A DNA stretch of 64,000 nucleotides from Trichoplax sp. H2 (taxonomy: Eukaryota > Placozoa > Uniplacotomia > Trichoplacea): contig NOWV01000153.1 in NCBI GenBank assembly GCA_003344405.1, forward strand, positions 1 to 64,000. Direction: 5' to 3'. The notes beneath the pieces are model-generated. The model was not told where the DNA came from. It was given only the letters and a program-made list of their open reading frames with translations, and searched no databases. Both the position numbers and the translations under genes were made by a program. How positions within the stretch are numbered: the stretch's first letter is position 1; the number at the start of each line of letters is the position of its first letter. Of the stretch, positions 61,975 through 64,000 are shown in pieces.

Positions 61975-64000
61975 ATTGGAGCTATTTAAATCTTATGTTA
62001 AATCAAAGCATTGGTTGAAAGTTGAAATTTAAAATAAACTTTGGGTTAACAAGTCTTTTCGATCGCAATTGATAATAATATTTATGTACGCTATCTCTCT
62101 ATGGCAGGCGGAAAATTTGAAAATGGCCAAAATGACTTTATTCATCGACAACAGAGAGGGAATATTTCTACTTGAACTATAGCCACAAGTCTTATTACTT
62201 TTACTAAATGAAGCTAGCATAATTTTTTAGAATTTTCTATTTGGCAGAGCGCTAGATCAACAAAGCCATACGTTCATCATTCTACAACAACTGGTATACT
62301 CTGCTATTTTGGGATAAACAAGGCTAAAATTCCCTTTTGATTAGGACATCGACAAACTTTAGCCTACGTCATATTGCCAGTTCTTATAGCTAGTGCAGAG
62401 TCAGCATCATTCATGAACATTCCTATTAAATATGGTGACGTAATATAAAGCATACGCGTACGTTTAGATATAATTTTCTATGTATAAAGGAGGTAAAATG
62501 AATTAGTGCTATTGTAAATTCGCATATTAGGTACCGATAGGGTATGCGAACACTTTCATGAATCTCTATAATAATACTATCGAGATACAGTCAATAATAC
62601 CATCCTATGTAGGCCAGATTTTACTGCATGGACTAGATACTTTATTGAGTTTGCAAAATGTAAAGTACCGTATTGTAGACTCTACTTAACTGAAGCAAGA
62701 GCATCGCTTTATATTCTACTAATACGATTATAGCTGCTTCACAGTACTGTGAAAGTAAAGGAATTATGACTTGTAGTTACTGATGAAATATAGATACGTA
62801 ATTATATTGCCGCCTAAATATAAGTACTAATCGCAATACTGGCCATTAAAATGATATTGCACATAATATAATAAATTTCTTTCAAGAACCGTGTAGTATT
62901 GATTGAGACTAGTATCATGGTGTCTGACTTTTTATTTAAATATTCGCACGATGATCAAGATCACTTAGTCGGTCTCAAAGCATTTTCCTTTGTATTAACA
63001 GAAAAAGTATTTTTCTAGCAATGAATCAGGAAAATTGAAACGAGTCGATTTTTTTGCATAGCATTAGAATAATTCAACTGGCTTTAAAAATCCAGACAAT
63101 GCACGTAACAGACTAAACACTATCTTTCTTTTTCTTAGAAACTACTAGCATACCTTAGAAATAAAATTACATCGAATTAGAAAATAATTACATATAATAG
63201 CCCAGAATAAATTAAAACAATGCAGATTGATATGTGGCGATTTATAAAGGATTGGCATTCTTCGTTATTCATGATATATTTATCGGATATCCAATGACAT
63301 AGTGACCTAAAATACGATATTGAAAATATTAGAATTAAGGTATTTCTAAAAGTTATTCCTCTAATAATTCATCAAGCGACGATGATGAGAGTCGAAATGT
63401 GTCTTGCATTCTGAACGTATTTTATAAAGACATTTTCTTCTTTAATCTTAAATGTCTGTACATATTTAATAACCATGGAACAAATATCAAACATCTAGTA
63501 TTGTGAACAATTGCATAAGCTAATGAATTAAAATTGGTTACAATGAGACACATTTTGATATCAAATTGAAATATCTACAGAAACAAAGCTGATAAAAATC
63601 TAAGTATGTCTTGATATTAGCTAAGAACATGTGTGACCAAAATATAAGGTAAAAGCTGCTGCAGAGCCAATCCTTGACTTTCTTATCTTTGTTTTCTTAG
63701 TCACGTATATTACCAATATGCTAATACAAATTATAAATTAGTGCATGAAAGTAATTGAATATTATGTGAGCTATGATAATGTTGCGAGTTTTGATTCTTG
63801 ATAGCTTACCAGAAACGATGCACATTTAGAATTGCATCTGAAAATTAATACAATATATCAAAATCTAAAAAAGAATTTGCAACACGAGCAACTTCTAGCT
63901 TTGACGATTGTCTGCGTATGCTACTGCAATTCCCGAATAGTTTTCGGCATTCTTAATGCCTAAACCTTTAAGCAACCATTCCATTAACTTACCGATACTT
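61975..64000. other. AT-rich upstream flank without recognisable gene
   Basis: The upstream region of PTTG1IP and beyond. No exon chain is seen; a single CACAGTACTGTG palindrome at about 62741 is isolated rather than part of a cluster. Confidence 0.55.

Overview
The window is nuclear DNA from an animal: AT-rich, with split genes carrying many short introns (roughly 80-1,100 bp, GT..AG, plus one GC..AG) and products found only or mainly in metazoans (class A GPCRs, a MANSC-domain receptor, Caprin, an ankyrin-DHHC acyltransferase, PTTG1IP). Compact AT-rich introns, vertebrate-like exon structures and small intronless GPCR genes make a placozoan (Trichoplax or Hoilungia type) my best guess; this is inference, not proof. 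There are no prokaryotic operons, CRISPR arrays or rRNA genes.

Layout. 1-17.4 kb is gene-poor. It holds two related intronless GPCR genes on the minus strand (2.3-3.4 kb, broken by one in-frame stop; 8.4-9.5 kb, intact), a fold-back repeat near 7 kb, an LTR-like stretch near 14.9 kb and a tentative two-exon small membrane protein near 15.9 kb. 17.4-51.3 kb is gene-dense and carries housekeeping genes: FERRY3/C12orf4 (-), a ZDHHC17/HIP14-like ankyrin palmitoyltransferase (+, 17 exons), Caprin (-, 12 exons), a CREC-family EF-hand protein with an HDEL tail (+, 7 exons), the Elongator subunit ELP4 (-, 10 exons), a six-unit polyubiquitin (-, intronless) and API5 (-, 15 exons). 55.2-62.0 kb holds a MANSC-type type I membrane receptor (+, 3 exons) and an intronless PTTG1IP homolog (-). 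62.0-64.0 kb shows nothing recognisable.

I rebuilt the exon-intron structures by hand from reading frame, splice consensus, phase and remembered family sequences. All spliced models come out in frame with plausible lengths: 602, 396, 333, 390, 511 and 671 aa.

How the genes relate. Several act in RNA and protein handling: Caprin (RNP granules), FERRY3 (mRNA transport on early endosomes), ELP4 (tRNA wobble-uridine modification), polyubiquitin (proteostasis), the CREC protein (ER lumen) and API5 (nuclear anti-apoptotic scaffold). They are neighbours rather than an operon. The most striking unexplained structure is a set of dense clusters of the palindromic word TACAGTACTGTA and its variants. 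These lie just upstream of the start codons of the housekeeping genes, often in shared divergent promoter regions, and are not seen as clusters near the GPCR, MANSC or PTTG1IP genes.
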